Shown one piece after another: positions 26,267 to 34,333 of a stretch of 64,000 nt of DNA. The position numbers and the translations under genes are program-made. Numbering within the stretch: the first letter of the stretch is position 1; each line of letters starts with the position of its first letter. Below the pieces are notes generated by a model. That model saw only the letters and a program-made list of their open reading frames with translations, did not search any database and was not told where the DNA came from. The stretch lies in the NCBI RefSeq assembly GCF_036057275.1, contig NZ_CP107945.1:1240001-1304000 (forward strand), in the 5' to 3' direction. The stretch is from Streptomyces sp. NBC_00390. Lineage in GTDB: Bacteria > Actinomycetota > Actinomycetes > Streptomycetales > Streptomycetaceae.

Positions 26267-26292
26267 TGATGCGTTCTCAGGTTGTGAGATGA
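26267..26292. repeat. Imperfect 26-bp direct repeat, copy 1
   Basis: Starts TGATGCGTTCTCAGG and ends GAGATGA. It matches copy 2 at 26868-26893 at 20 of 26 positions, and both follow a CAGG. The copies flank the GYD gene. Confidence 0.55.
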
Positions 26293-26527
26293 AGTAGCTC
26301 ACGCGCGTGGGCAGGGTGTGACCGGCAGTGGTCACGCGGACCGAACCGTACGCGGACGTATCAGCCACCGTGTACGAAGCAGGGCCAGAGCGCCCGGGTA
26401 AGTCACTCACCCGTTGGCTGTGGCCGTGCCGGTCCACATTGTCCCCAGCCGTTCGGGGGACACGCGGGCCGCATCCGGCGCGTTTCCCGCCCCGCCGGGG
26501 CATCCCTTGGTGGAACGCAAGGGAGAC

Positions 26528-26857
26528 ATGATGCCGCTCTATCTATCGAGGTTCAGCTACACACCGGAGACTTGGGCGAGGCTGATCGTCCACCCCGAGG
26601 ACCGCGCAAAGGCCGCTCAGGCGTACATCGAGTCCGTCGGCGGGAAGCTCCACGGCTTCTGGTACGCCTTCGGCACGCACGACGGCTACAACCTGTGGGA
26701 GGCCCCCGACAACGTGTCCATGGCCACGGTTGCGCTGGCGATTAGTGGAGGCGGCGCGCTTAGTTCGTTCGAGACGACAGTTCTCCTGACCGTCGATGAA
26801 ACCATGGATGCCCTGCGCAAAGCCGAACGAATCCAGTACCGGGCGCCGGGCGCGTAG
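26528..26857 (+). CDS. GYD domain protein
   Basis: 109 residues from ATG 26528 after GGGAGAC (ATG 26531 equally possible). The family shows as PLYLSRFSYTPETWARL, the central GGKLHGFWYAFGTHDGYNLW motif and MATVALAISGGGALSSFETT, a ferredoxin-like fold of about normal length (~100). GYD proteins are small cytoplasmic proteins of unknown function. Monocistronic and flanked by 26-bp direct repeats. Confidence 0.82.
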   Translation: MMPLYLSRFSYTPETWARLIVHPEDRAKAAQAYIESVGGKLHGFWYAFGTHDGYNLWEAPDNVSMATVALAISGGGALSSFETTVLLTVDETMDALRKAERIQYRAPGA

Positions 26858-26867
26858 CGGTCCAGGC

Positions 26868-26893
26868 CGATGCATTCTCGGGTGACGAGATGA
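26868..26893. repeat. Imperfect 26-bp direct repeat, copy 2
   Basis: Starts CGATGCATTCTCGGG and ends GAGATGA; partner of the copy at 26267-26292. Confidence 0.55.
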
Positions 26894-27009
26894 GTGGTGC
26901 GCCCCGGTGTGGTCATTCGCGGGTGATCCGCCGGACTGGAAACGACGAACGCGACTCCTGATGATCAAGGTTGTCGAAGCCAAAGATCATGAACAGGGGT
27001 CGCGTTCGC

Positions 27010-27648
27010 ATGCCATCCTCCCTGATCGACGTCCTCGTGCGCCACCGCGAGGACGTCGTACTTCCGTGCCCGCCTGCAGAGCTGTCCGAACTGTGCACTC
27101 TGGCCGAGGTCCTGGACCGGGTTCCGGACCCGCGCCGCGTCCGGGGCCGCCGCTACCGCATCGGCGTCCTGCTCACGCTGTGCCTGGTCGCCGTGCTCAG
27201 CGGCGCAACCTCGCTGGCCTGCATCGCGCGCTTCGCCACCAACAGCGGCCCGGGCCTGCGCCGACGTCTCGGGCTCGCAGCCTGCACGCCGGCCGCCACG
27301 ACCCTGGGCCGACTGCTGGCCCGCCTGGACGGCGACGCCCTGGACGACGCCGTGGGCGCCTGGCTCGCCCGACTTGCCACCAACCCCGTCGAGGAACCCG
27401 CGCCCGCACCGACCGGGCTGGCCGTGGACGGCAAGACCGTGCGCGGGAGCCGCACCAACGGCGCGGCCGTACACCTGCTCGCCGCCGCCCTGCACGACAG
27501 TCAGACGGTCATCGCCCAGCGACAGGCCGAGGCCAAGAGCAACGAGATCCCCGCGTTCGCCCCGCTTCTGGAGCCGCTCGATCTACGCGGCGTCGTGGTC
27601 ACCGCCGACGCCATGCACACCCAGCGCGACCACGCCCCGGCCAGGTAG
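27010..27648 (+). pseudogene. Truncated ISAs1-family transposase
   Basis: About 212 of the usual ~380 residues. It contains the N-terminal DDE_Tnp_1-associated region (LCTLAEVLDRVPDPRRVRGR), GLAVDGKTVRGS with the first catalytic Asp, AQRQAEAKSNEIPAF, and VVVTADAMHTQRDHA with the second Asp. It then stops abruptly (PAR stop), losing the Glu-containing C-terminus. ATG 27010 follows a GGTCGCG stretch with a poor ribosome site. The break lies ~110 bases before the IS630-type unit. Confidence 0.82.
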
Positions 27649-27877
27649 ATGGATGCGGTCCTCTCGCGACGAGGCACGAGGCCGCGCCTGCTTCAAGCGG
27701 TTGATGCAGCGCCACGCACGGGAAGCTCAGCATCACGCGAGCCACCCTCCGATGACCTAGTGCCGCATCAAGCAACGTTCGCCCTCTCGACTACCTCCCG
27801 TTGCCGCACCTGGGAGACGCGTGTTCCGAGGGTCGATGATGTTGCGGAGCCCAGCGCGCCATGTGCATGATCCACGG

Positions 27878-28483
27878 ATGGACGACAAGGTGCGCCGGAT
27901 TCCACCCACCCTGGCCACGCTGCGCGCTGCGACGCACGACGCGGGCTTCACAATGTCGTGCGAGGAGCGAACCGGCAGCTTGCTGGCCGTGCTCGCGGCT
28001 TCTCGGCCTGGTGGAAGAATTCTTGAACTTGGCACAGGAGTAGGTGAAGGTACCGCCTGGCTTGTTAGCGGGATGGATGCGACATCCAGTCTCGTCACGG
28101 TCGAACTTGACGCGACCGTCCAGACGATCGCCCGTGAGCAACTTGGTTCTGACCCCAGGGTGACCTTCGTGACCGGAGACGGTGGCGATTGGCTCGAGGG
28201 ATACGACGGAGAGCCGTTCGACTTGGTATTCGCTGACACGTGGCCTGGTAAGTTCACCCATCTCGAGCGGGCCTTGGAACTCGTCGCTCCTGGCGGGACC
28301 TACCTCATTGATGATCTATTGCCGCAGCCCAGCTGGCCCGACGGTCACGAAGCTTCGGTAAAGCTCCTGCTCGCCGAACTGGAGGAACGTCAAGACTTCC
28401 GGTGCGTCCGGCTGGCCTGGGCAAGTGGTCTCCTCATGGCGGTCCGTTCAGGCAACGTTGGCTGTGGCCACGACCTTGCGTAG
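27878..28483 (+). CDS. Class I SAM-dependent O-methyltransferase-like protein, carried in IS630 unit
   Basis: 201 residues from ATG 27878. SAM motif I is GGRILELGTGVGEGTAWL (residue ~45), then LVTVELDATV, post-I FVTGDGGDWL and motif IV PFDLVFADTWPGKF. YLIDDLLPQPSW follows, a pattern seen in catechol-type O-methyltransferases. The normal end is near LLMAVRS; the last ~10 residues (NVGCGHDLA) are read from the transposon repeat, so its 3' end has been fused to IS sequence. Substrate unknown. Confidence 0.75.
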   Translation: MDDKVRRIPPTLATLRAATHDAGFTMSCEERTGSLLAVLAASRPGGRILELGTGVGEGTAWLVSGMDATSSLVTVELDATVQTIAREQLGSDPRVTFVTGDGGDWLEGYDGEPFDLVFADTWPGKFTHLERALELVAPGGTYLIDDLLPQPSWPDGHEASVKLLLAELEERQDFRCVRLAWASGLLMAVRSGNVGCGHDLA

Positions 28484-29582
28484 GTGTTCGTCGGCGGCGT
28501 GCTTGTTCCGCCAGATGATGTAGCGCGGGATCATGCTGTCCCGCTCCTTGTGGCTGGCATGATCGGTGCCGTCCAGAGCGAAGTAGCGCAGCGCGGTGAA
28601 CTGGGCTTCGATCCGGTTCAGCCAGGAGCTGTTGGTCGGCGTGTAGGCGAACTCGACATTGCTGACCGCGGCCCAGTCGCCTACCCGGGTGTCTTTCTTC
28701 GTGGTCAGGTGCGGAGAGAAGTTGTCGAGCACGATGGCGATCCGGATCTGGGGCGTGTAGAGACTGCGAAGGTAGCGGCAGAACTCCAGGAACCTCGTCC
28801 GGTTCTTCTTCGGCTTGATGTGGCCGTAGAGCCTGTCCCTGCCCAGGTCGTAGGCGGCGAACAGGTGGCGGACTCCGTGCGGGCGGGTGCAGGTCGCCCG
28901 TCGGCGGGGCCTCGGCTCGCGGTCGGGATCCTTGTGCCGTCCGCCGCGTTCGGCCCACTGCCGGCCGGGGTGGGGCTTCCGGTTGAGCGGCCCGAACTCG
29001 TCCAGGCAGAAGACGACGTCGGGCTCGCCTTCCTCGGGTATGACCTCGCCGTCGGCGATCGCGTACAGGTGCTCGACGCGGGCCCTTCTTGGCCGCGTAG
29101 TCCGGGTCGCGTGAGGTCTTCCAGGTCTTTATGCGTTGAAAGGAGACGCCCTCCTCTCGGAGCAGGATACGAAGGCCCTCGTGGCTGATGTCGTCGACCA
29201 CCCCCTCGGCGACCAGGAAGTCGGCCAGCTTGGCCAGGCTCCAGGTCGAAAACGGCAAGCCGTGCTCGGCAGGCCTGGACTTGGCGATCTTCTTGATCTC
29301 GCGGCGTTCCGGGAGGCTGAAGGTTCTCGGCCGGCCGCCCTTGTACTTCGGGTAGAGCGAATCGAAGCCGTCGGCGTTGAAGTTGTGGATCACGTCCCGG
29401 ACGCGGTCCGGGCTGGTGAATGTCACCTCGGCGATCTTCGCCACGGGCATGCCTTGCGCGGATAACAGCACCATCTGGGCCCGTCGCCAGGTCACGACCG
29501 AACCGGTGCCCCTGCGGATGATCCGCAGCAACCGCCTGCCCTCGTCGTCATCAATCTCCCGCAGCCGTACGCGTTCAGCCAC
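28448..29582 (-). pseudogene. IS630-family transposase, frameshifted
   Basis: Starts at GTG 29582 (VAERVRLREIDDDEGRRLL), with the helix-turn-helix around AKIAEVTFTSPDRVRDVI. The frame is correct to DPDYAAKK near 29085, where one extra G in a GGG run shifts it. The DDE part continues in the next frame: FCLDEFGPLN (Asp), IVLDNFSPHLT (Asp) and TPTNSSWLNRIEAQFTAL (Glu). The end is VATANVA at 28448. With one base removed it would be an intact ~378-residue transposase, so activity loss is recent or a sequence error. Confidence 0.85.
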
Positions 29583-29674
29583 GCGATCATTCTGGCCGCC
29601 CGGTGCCGCCCGGCGCAGCAAACCGAGCAATGCCTCATGACAGGGCGAACGTTGCCTGATGCGGCACTAAGGCG

Positions 29675-32131
29675 TCATGCCCGTCGGTCGGGAAGTTCGA
29701 TCTCCGCCCAGATGGTCTTCCCCTCGGCACGATGACGCGTACCCCAGCGCTGGGCGAACTGGGCGACGAGCAGCAGACCGCGGCCGCCCTCGTCGAAGGT
29801 CCGGGCCCGTCGCAGGTGCGGGGCGGTGCTGCTGCTGTCGGACACTTCGCAGATGAGCGCGGCCGCGCGGATCAGACGCAGCTGGATGGGCGGTTGCCCG
29901 TAGCGGATCGCGTTCGTGACGAGTTCGCTCACCACCAGTTCGGCGGTGAACGCCACATCGTCCAGGTGCCACGCGGCCAGCCGGGCCAGCACCTCCGCAC
30001 GGGCACCGGCCACCGCAGCGGGGTCGGACGGCAGGTCCCAAGTGGCGATGCGGCTCGAGTCGAGGGCCCGGGTGCGGGCGACGAGCAGGGCGACGTCGTC
30101 CTGGGGCTGTGCGGGCAGCAGAGTCCGGATCAGGTCGTCGCAGGTGGCCTCCAGCGATACGGAGGGCTGATCGAGGCACCGGCGCAGCAGCGCGAGGCCG
30201 CTGCCCAGATCATGCTCCTCACCCTGGACGAGGCCGTCCGTGTACAGCGCGAGGAGGCTGCCCGGAGGCAGTTCCCACTCGACGGTCTCGAAGGGCAGAC
30301 CACCCACGCCCAGCGGAGGGCCGGGAGGAACGTCGGCGAAGTCCACCTTGCCGGCCGACGTGACGACGGCGGGCGGAGGGTGGCCCGCGGTGGCGGCCGC
30401 ACAACGGCGCGAGACCGGATCGTAGACCACGTACAGGCACGTGGCGACGAGACCGGTGGGGAGGTCGAGGCCGGGATCGTGGCCGGCAGCGGTCTCCTCC
30501 TCGGCCGCCACCTGGGTGACCAGGTCGTCGAGCTGGGTGAGGAGTTCGTCGGCCGGAACGTCGACATCAGCCAGGGTGCGCACCGCGGTCCGCAGGCGTC
30601 CCATGGTGGCCGATGCCCGCAGCCCATGGCCCACCACGTCGCCCACGACCAGCGCGACCCTGGCGCCCGACAGGGGGATCACATCGAACCAGTCGCCGCC
30701 CAGTCCCGCCCGCGTACGGGCCGGAAGATAGCGATGAGCCACCTCGACCGCTTCCTGGGCGGTGAGTCGGCGGGGGAGGAGGCTGCGCTGTAGGGCCAGC
30801 GCGGTCTCGCGTTCGAGGGTGTAACGGCGGGCGTTGTCCACGGCCACGGCGGCTCGCGCACCGATCTCCTCCGCCAGGAGCACGTCGTCCTGGGTGAAGG
30901 TCTCCTCGCGCCGGTGCCGGGCGAGGACCGCGACGCCGAGGGTGATGCCGCGGGCGCGCAACGGGATGACCATGACCGAGTGGATGCCGAACGCCTGGAC
31001 CACTTCCGCCCGTTGGGGATCGGCCTGCTGCCAGTCATCGTGGTTCTCGTCCACGGTGCGGTGCACCGAGGGTCTGCCGGTGGCCAGGCAGCGGACGGGG
31101 GGTGTGGAGTCGGGGTAGTCGTCCACGTCTCCCGGCCGGGCCAATGCCTCGGGCACGCCGGGCAGGACGGACTGCTGCGCCGCGCGGCGCAGCGCCACCA
31201 TACCCGTCGCGGAAGGCGTCGGCTCGACTCCGCGGAACAGGGAGTCCAGCAGGTCGATGGTGACGAAGTCGGCAAGCCGGCCCACTGCCATGTCGGCCAT
31301 TTCCTGAGCCGTACGCATCACATCCAGGGTGCTGCCCACCTGCGCGCTCACCTCGTTCAGGAGCACAAGCCGCTCCCGGGCCAAGTGCTGCTCGGTGACG
31401 TCGAGGGCGGACAGCTCCAGGAACCGCACCTGCCCTGCCGAACTCCTGAGCGGGGAAACGGTGATGGACCAGACCCGTTCGCGTGCTTCGGGCCGGGCTC
31501 TGCCACGCACATGGAACTGCTCGGCCTCCCCTGTCATGAACACCCGGCGCATGCCGTCCTCGACCGCATGGCAGATGTGGGGCGGCAGGATGTCGGTGAC
31601 GCGCCGACCGCGCATATGCTCCTCGCTCAGGGCGAGCTCCCGTTCGGCGCCGACGCTCGCCCGTACGGCTCGCAGCTCGGAGTCGTACACCATCACGGGC
31701 AGATGGCACTGCGCGAACGCCTCCTCCGCCGTCGCCGAGTCGGGTTGCGGCCGCTCCGGCGTCGTCGCCACGACGAGCTGCTGAGCGTGGCCCTCGCCGT
31801 CGAGCCAGGGATACGCCCGCAGCTGCACCTCCACATGCTGACCGTCCCGGTGCCGGAGCAGGGTCGTCGTACTCCGCCCACTGAGAGCCACGCGAAGTCC
31901 CCTCACCATGTCGGCGTCCACACCGAGCAGACGGATCACGGAGCGCCCGATGGCCGCCTGACGCGGGTAGCCGAGCAGGCGCTCGGCCCCCGCACTCCAG
32001 CCCGTCACGACCCCCTGGGCGTCGATGACAGCCGTGGCGGAGTCAGCCGGATGCGGGACAGTGCCGGAGTCGTTGTCGAGCGGGGTGGCATCGCGCATGT
32101 CGATCATCGCCCGTTCTGCCCCGAGGGACAC
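29675..32131 (-). CDS. PAS-GAF-SpoIIE phosphatase with HATPase domain
   Basis: 818 residues from GTG 32131 (ATG 32107 is an alternative). Domains: PAS ~30-125, a second PAS ~140-240, GAF ~265-435, PP2C/SpoIIE ~465-670 with GLGGDWFDVIPL and VVGDVVGHG (metal-binding Asp), and a C-terminal RsbW-like HATPase ~700-818 (ELVVSELVTNAIRYG, N-box Asn). Such proteins dephosphorylate anti-anti-sigma factors and may also act as the anti-sigma kinase, tuning sigma-B-like stress responses. Cytoplasmic, no membrane segment. Its 3' end abuts the IS630 unit but is intact. Confidence 0.9.
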   Translation of the reverse strand: MSLGAERAMIDMRDATPLDNDSGTVPHPADSATAVIDAQGVVTGWSAGAERLLGYPRQAAIGRSVIRLLGVDADMVRGLRVALSGRSTTTLLRHRDGQHVEVQLRAYPWLDGEGHAQQLVVATTPERPQPDSATAEEAFAQCHLPVMVYDSELRAVRASVGAERELALSEEHMRGRRVTDILPPHICHAVEDGMRRVFMTGEAEQFHVRGRARPEARERVWSITVSPLRSSAGQVRFLELSALDVTEQHLARERLVLLNEVSAQVGSTLDVMRTAQEMADMAVGRLADFVTIDLLDSLFRGVEPTPSATGMVALRRAAQQSVLPGVPEALARPGDVDDYPDSTPPVRCLATGRPSVHRTVDENHDDWQQADPQRAEVVQAFGIHSVMVIPLRARGITLGVAVLARHRREETFTQDDVLLAEEIGARAAVAVDNARRYTLERETALALQRSLLPRRLTAQEAVEVAHRYLPARTRAGLGGDWFDVIPLSGARVALVVGDVVGHGLRASATMGRLRTAVRTLADVDVPADELLTQLDDLVTQVAAEEETAAGHDPGLDLPTGLVATCLYVVYDPVSRRCAAATAGHPPPAVVTSAGKVDFADVPPGPPLGVGGLPFETVEWELPPGSLLALYTDGLVQGEEHDLGSGLALLRRCLDQPSVSLEATCDDLIRTLLPAQPQDDVALLVARTRALDSSRIATWDLPSDPAAVAGARAEVLARLAAWHLDDVAFTAELVVSELVTNAIRYGQPPIQLRLIRAAALICEVSDSSSTAPHLRRARTFDEGGRGLLLVAQFAQRWGTRHRAEGKTIWAEIELPDRRA

Positions 32132-32458
32132 CTCTCCGTGTGGCCCCCCGAACCACTTCTGTCGGCCCGTTACACCACTTCTACCGTTCTTCGCTCGTGA
32201 TCGCGCGCCATGGAAGGAAAGGCGCAGATGATGGCCGGTGAACGTGGCCCCGGCCGCGGACCGCCGACCGCGTCAGGGGTGCGATCCGATGCGCACACGG
32301 CTGCGACCGCCCCGCTGCCGCAGGACAGGGTTTCGGCCTCGACGCCGCGTTCGTAGGTGCGGATCTTCAGTGCCTGGCTGCCAGAGGGCGCGTTTGCCTG
32401 CGGATCTCCCTTGCAGCTCATGGCAGGCCCACTGCCGGTCCTGGCCTCGACGCCCACG

Positions 32459-33130
32459 TCAGGTCGCGGGCAGCGATGGCAGGGGCCGGCTGGCGACCTC
32501 CTGTGCTTCGGCGCGTGTCATGCCGAACATGCGCAGCAGACGTGTGGCCAGTTGATCGGAAACATGCTCGGCATCGAGGTCCGGGCGAGTCTCCAGCAGG
32601 TGGAGCACTCCGAGCAGGGCGCCGCCGACCATGGCCACAGCGGTGTGCGGGTCGTCGATGTCCAGCCGTCCGTTGTCGGCGGCGGCCTGCAGGTCCCGCA
32701 TCGCCTGCGGGGCCAGGCCGCTGTCGGAGGTCAGGTAGGGCATGCCGGTGCGGACGAGGATCCTGGCGATCTGCGTGTGGGTGCGCTGCAGTCGGCCGGT
32801 GAGGCGGACGCTGGCGGCGAAGATCTCCGCGGGGTCCTTCAGGTCTCCCACGACGGATTCCAGGAGTGCGCCGTGTTCCTCCAGGGTGAGGGCGACAGCG
32901 GCGTCGAACAGCTCGTCCTTGCTGGTGAAGTGGTTGTAGAAGGAGCCGAAGCCGACGTCTGCCGCCTCGGTGATCTCCTGGATGCTCACGTCGGTCCGCC
33001 CCTGCTCGGCGAGGAACCGCTGCCCGGCGGCGGTCAGCGCCGCACGGGTGAGCGCCTTGCGCCGGTCCAGGCGGTTGGGCGCGCGGCTGGGCGTCCGGCT
33101 GTTGGCCTTGCCCTGTCGGTCGATACTCAT
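32459..33130 (-). CDS. TetR family transcriptional regulator
   Basis: 223 residues from ATG 33130. The N-terminal helix-turn-helix spans residues ~28-75 (VSIQEITEAADVGFGSFYNHF), followed by an all-helical ligand-binding domain. It is divergent from the catabolic gene run starting at 33286 and most likely represses it, responding to an aromatic substrate or CoA ester. The shared intergenic region holds an AT-rich inverted repeat at 33150-33163. Function inferred from arrangement. Confidence 0.88.
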   Translation of the reverse strand: MSIDRQGKANSRTPSRAPNRLDRRKALTRAALTAAGQRFLAEQGRTDVSIQEITEAADVGFGSFYNHFTSKDELFDAAVALTLEEHGALLESVVGDLKDPAEIFAASVRLTGRLQRTHTQIARILVRTGMPYLTSDSGLAPQAMRDLQAAADNGRLDIDDPHTAVAMVGGALLGVLHLLETRPDLDAEHVSDQLATRLLRMFGMTRAEAQEVASRPLPSLPAT

Positions 33131-33149
33131 CCCTCCACCTTATCCAATG

Positions 33150-33163
33150 AATCAGTTTTGATT
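33150..33163. promoter_or_regulatory. Candidate TetR operator
   Basis: AATCA-GTTT-TGATT inverted repeat in an unusually AT-rich stretch (33140-33185) between the divergent TetR gene and the catabolic operon, directly upstream of the TetR start. Confidence 0.4.
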
Positions 33164-33285
33164 ATTTCATCACCACTGACGCCTATTGACGGGGCTGACA
33201 TCTGGACTGATTCTCTCATCACTGCTGACTGGAGCTGCTCGCGGGAGCGGTCCGGTCGGCGCCTGTCCAGCACTCAGGAGAGCCG

Positions 33286-34239
33286 ATGAGTATCCAGGTC
33301 GTCCGCACCACAGACGGCTGGTGGGTGGAGAGTGGCACAGAACGGCTGCACCGCGTCGACACCGACGCGGACACCACCGCCAGCCTGCTCGCCGACCGTT
33401 CCGCCGTGCAGCAGGCGGCTGCCCGCGCCGCGGCTGACCCCGACGCCGGGCTTTCCGCTGTAGAGGCCGAGCTGCTGCCGCCCGTCACTACCCCCTGCCG
33501 GGTCGTGGCCCAGATGGTCAACTACCGCTCCCACGCGGTGGACTCAGGATTCGACCCGGACACCGTCCCGCCCGCGTTCTTCCGCAAGGCGTCCGGATCC
33601 GTCAGCGGCCCGTACCAGGACATCGTGCGCCCGCAGCACGTGCGCTTCCTGGACTACGAGGTGGAGCTCGGGCTGGTGATGGGCGCGGACCTGCTGGTAG
33701 GCACCGAGGTCACCGACGCCGCTCTGTCCAAGTACGTCGCCGCGCTGGTCGTCGCCAACGACGTCAGCGCCCGCGACCTGCAACTGCCCAAGACGCAGTT
33801 CTACGAGTCCAAGTCGTACCCGACCTTCACTCCGCTTGGGCCCCGGCTGCTCCTGGTCGATGCCGACGATCTGGCCCGCCTGCCGGACCTGCGGCTCATG
33901 CTGAAGGTCAACGGGGCCACCCGGCAGGACCGCACCACTACGGACATGATCGTCCGGCCCGCGCGCGCCCTCAGCCTGCTGGCCCGCTTCCAGACGCTGC
34001 AGCCCGGTGACGTCCTGCTCACCGGAACGCCCGGGGGCACCGCCCTGAAATCCCCTGGCAGGCTCCTGACCACGCTTGCCGCCCTGCTGCCCCCGCACAA
34101 GCGCTGGCAGAAGTTCTTCGCCCGCCAGCAGGCGAACCCCGACTACCTCAAGGACGGCGACGTCGTCACGGCCCGCATCGCGACCGATGACGGAGCACTC
34201 GATCTCGGCGAGCAGCGCACGGTGGTGCGCGCCCGCTGA
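33286..34239 (+). CDS. Fumarylacetoacetate hydrolase family protein
   Basis: 317 residues from ATG 33286 after GGAGAGCCG. The FAH fold is clear: RVVAQMVNYRSHAV, FFRKASGSVSGPYQDI, the metal-binding YEVELGLVMG (two Glu) and VVANDVSARDLQ (Asp), then LLTGTPGG near residue 250. Family members cleave C-C bonds of acylpyruvates or hydrate/decarboxylate catechol meta-cleavage products. First gene of a catabolic run under the divergent TetR. Confidence 0.87.
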   Translation: MSIQVVRTTDGWWVESGTERLHRVDTDADTTASLLADRSAVQQAAARAAADPDAGLSAVEAELLPPVTTPCRVVAQMVNYRSHAVDSGFDPDTVPPAFFRKASGSVSGPYQDIVRPQHVRFLDYEVELGLVMGADLLVGTEVTDAALSKYVAALVVANDVSARDLQLPKTQFYESKSYPTFTPLGPRLLLVDADDLARLPDLRLMLKVNGATRQDRTTTDMIVRPARALSLLARFQTLQPGDVLLTGTPGGTALKSPGRLLTTLAALLPPHKRWQKFFARQQANPDYLKDGDVVTARIATDDGALDLGEQRTVVRAR

Positions 34240-34333
34240 CGACTCCCGGGACCCCCGCCCGGGACTGGCCGGCCCGGTTCCCCGTACCGGGTCGGCCACT
34301 TGACCCCATCCCTCACCCTGCAAAGGCGCACCG

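Larger units (their letters stand above)
27760..29667. mobile_element. IS630-type unit with 26-bp terminal inverted repeats and a passenger gene
   Basis: The ends are 26-base inverted repeats starting GTGCCGCATCA and finishing ACGTTCGCCCT, with one mismatch (27760-27785 and 29642-29667). Both are bordered outside by TA (27758-27759 and 29668-29669), the target duplication of the IS630/Tc1 family. Inside are a methyltransferase gene on the plus strand and the transposase on the minus strand. A third, partial repeat-like sequence (TCAGGCAACGTT) lies at 28451-28462, where the methyltransferase and transposase 3' ends meet. Confidence 0.75.
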
